Below, in pieces: positions 62,624 to 64,000 of a stretch of 64,000 nucleotides of DNA. A program made the position numbers and the translations under genes. The DNA is taken from assembly GCA_017999365.1 (NCBI GenBank), contig JAGNLW010000001.1:256239-320238 (forward strand), written 5' to 3'. Origin of the DNA: Candidatus Aminicenantota bacterium. GTDB lineage: Bacteria; Acidobacteriota; Aminicenantia; Aminicenantales; Saccharicenantaceae. How positions within the stretch are numbered: the first letter of the stretch is position 1; the number at the start of each line of letters is the position of its first letter. The notes under the pieces were generated by a model. It was not told where the DNA came from. It worked only from the letters and a program-made list of their open reading frames with translations, and searched no databases.

Positions 62624-64000
62624 CGGCGCCGGGCCCCGCGACCGCGCGCCGGTGGACGGCCGTCGCGGCGGCCGCGGCCCTGCTCCTGGCCCTCGTCGTA
62701 GGCGCTCTGTCCGTCGTCCTGCCCGGGTTCCTGTCGCGCGACTACGACGCCAAGAGCCTGGCCTCGCTGCGCGCCCAGGCGGCCCGGACGCGGCAGCGGC
62801 TGGCCGCCGTCTCGGCCCGCCTCGAAACCCGGGCGGCCCGCTTCGACGGCCTCGTCCCCCCGGCCGATCCGGGCGGCTTCTTCCCGCTCTTCCGCTCCTC
62901 CGGCCTCGAGGCCGCCAACGAGGGCGTCGCCCTGACGAACGGCGACGGCTTCGTCGAGGTCTGGTTCGGCAACGTCCTGAGCCTGTCCGACCAGATCGAA
63001 CGGGAGGATTTCGAGCGGCTCAAAGCGGCCGGCGGCTCGTTCCTGGTCCGCAACAAGGCCTCCGTCTACCTGGCCGTGCTCCGGCCCGTCGCGGGCGGCG
63101 AGCGATTGTTGGCCCACTTCACCCGCCTGGCCTTCATCCCCCGGGTGCAATCCGCCCACATCCGCGAGTACCACGCCCTCGCGCCCGGCGGCCGGGCCGG
63201 TTTCGACATCGACTACTGGGACTTCCGCGAGGACGTCGACGGCTTCGAACGGTTCTTCGCCCGCCACAAGGACGAGTTCGCCGGCCAGCCGCGCCAGACG
63301 AACGAGGCCCGCCCCCTGTTCTTCCCGCTCCGCAACGAGAAGGGACATATCATCGCCACGGCCACCCTGGCCTCGCCCTCCCTGACCTCCCGGGTGACGG
63401 CCGCCCGCGAAGACCTCCGCCTGATCCTGTTCCTCCTCCTTGCGGCCGCCTGCGGCGCGGGACTGGCCTTCTTCTGGTCCGGGCCCGCTTTTCGGGCCGG
63501 CCGGGACGTCCTCGCCGGTCTGGCCGGAGCGGTCCTCCTGGCCGGCTTGCGCGTGTCCCTGCTCCCATTGGGCCGGCTGGCCCGGGTCCAATCGATGCGC
63601 CTGTTCGATCCGGCCGTGGCCGGCTTCGACTCCTGGGCCGGCCTGACCCGCTCCCCGGCGGATATCCTGCTGACGGCGCTGGCCGTCTTCGGGCTGGCCT
63701 GCGGGCTGGCCGTCATGACCAAGGCCACGGGCGGCCGCGGGGCCCGTCCCCGCGACGGCCGGTCGACCGCGCTGACCGCCCTGGCCCATCTGCCGGCCCT
63801 GGCCCTGGCCGCCGGAGCGGCCTTCGTCCTGGAAGAAGCCGTCCGCCTGACGGTCTTCAACTCCAATCTATCCCTTCTGCGCTGGGACTTCGACGCCGCC
63901 CGGACCGCCCTCCAACTCGGGCTGCTCGTCTTCCTGGCCGCCGTCCTGCTCGCCCTGGGCCTCGCCCTGCGCCTGCTGCTGAGGCCGGCCCGGCGCGTCC
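62620..64000 (+). CDS. N-terminal part of a large multi-helix membrane protein, possibly a sensor kinase
   Basis: The frame is open from GTG 62620 to the window edge (460 codons). Helix 1 (about residues 12-32) is followed by an extracytoplasmic domain of about 235 residues with a coiled-coil start (SLRAQAARTRQRLAAVSARLE), then several hydrophobic segments from about residue 268 to 455 (LRLILFLLLAAACGAGLAFFW and following). This layout is seen in large sensor histidine kinases and in some transport or adhesion proteins. No kinase or other catalytic motif lies within the visible part, so the family is open. It is translationally coupled to the preceding secreted protein. Confidence 0.6.
   Translation, partial: MTAPGPATARRWTAVAAAAALLLALVVGALSVVLPGFLSRDYDAKSLASLRAQAARTRQRLAAVSARLETRAARFDGLVPPADPGGFFPLFRSSGLEAANEGVALTNGDGFVEVWFGNVLSLSDQIEREDFERLKAAGGSFLVRNKASVYLAVLRPVAGGERLLAHFTRLAFIPRVQSAHIREYHALAPGGRAGFDIDYWDFREDVDGFERFFARHKDEFAGQPRQTNEARPLFFPLRNEKGHIIATATLASPSLTSRVTAAREDLRLILFLLLAAACGAGLAFFWSGPAFRAGRDVLAGLAGAVLLAGLRVSLLPLGRLARVQSMRLFDPAVAGFDSWAGLTRSPADILLTALAVFGLACGLAVMTKATGGRGARPRDGRSTALTALAHLPALALAAGAAFVLEEAVRLTVFNSNLSLLRWDFDAARTALQLGLLVFLAAVLLALGLALRLLLRPARRV

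Overview
The window is high-GC bacterial chromosome (clearly above 60% G+C by eye), densely coded, with no coding gap longer than about 225 bp. It suggests a Gram-negative anaerobe: a TonB-dependent receptor, many lipoproteins and a bactofilin point to an outer membrane and periplasm, while a tungsten-type aldehyde:ferredoxin oxidoreductase, FeoAB and a radical-SAM activase-like protein point to anaerobic life. The S46 peptidase, the DUF4097 and DUF3014 proteins and the overall repertoire fit Candidatus Aminicenantes or a nearby Acidobacteriota-like lineage. That placement is inference, since no rRNA is present. I see no phage, insertion sequence, CRISPR array, or defence island; the region looks like core chromosome with scattered short palindromic repeats.

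Layout. 1-8.8 kb: the tail of a DUF4097 protein, an unknown gene, the octanoyltransferase lipM behind tRNA-Gly, then bactofilin-uvrB-uvrC facing feoAB. 8.9-14.4 kb: an exported protein with PI3K/HipA-like kinase motifs, secA-guaB and a small membrane protein. 14.3-19.5 kb (minus strand): a PspC protein, a deoxynucleoside kinase, then the pantothenate operon panB-panC-panD ending in a lipoprotein that fuses an SMP-30 propeller to a NodB-type deacetylase. 19.7-24.1 kb: an aldehyde:ferredoxin oxidoreductase module with a MoaD/ThiS-like carrier and a six-helix membrane protein, facing ppnP, a ThiF-family adenylyltransferase and mobB. 24.2-31.5 kb: M28 aminopeptidase, amino acid permease, TonB receptor with a structured leader, HD and CGGC proteins, and a PQQ-repeat lipoprotein. 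31.6-37 kb: rarA, a MerR-type regulator, tRNA-Pro, DUF3795, cupin-surE, dedA and pflX. 37-42.8 kb: DUF4097-DUF3014 and a pstSCAB2B1 operon with two unequal ATPases. 42.9-53.2 kb (minus strand): ABC-F, a secreted protein, a Tat-exported aminotransferase, a lipoprotein ADP-ribosylglycohydrolase, an S46 dipeptidyl-peptidase and a Ca2+-type P-ATPase. 53.3-64 kb: tRNA-Pro, cupin, MFS exporter, DUF362 ferredoxin, class V aminotransferase, VIT-vWA protein, HAD phosphatase, a secreted AstE/AspA-like enzyme, two small genes and the start of a multi-helix membrane protein.

Themes. The periplasm seems devoted to peptide and amino acid catabolism: S46 and M28 peptidases, an exported aminotransferase, an APC permease and AOR, which could oxidise aldehydes from 2-oxo acids. 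Several promoters have a -10 box only 7-10 nt before the start codon, suggesting leaderless transcripts, and all three tRNA genes lie 13-30 nt upstream of a same-strand protein gene. The most interesting single item is the PstB pair, whose motif changes are arranged as expected for a heterodimer with one canonical and one degenerate ATP site.
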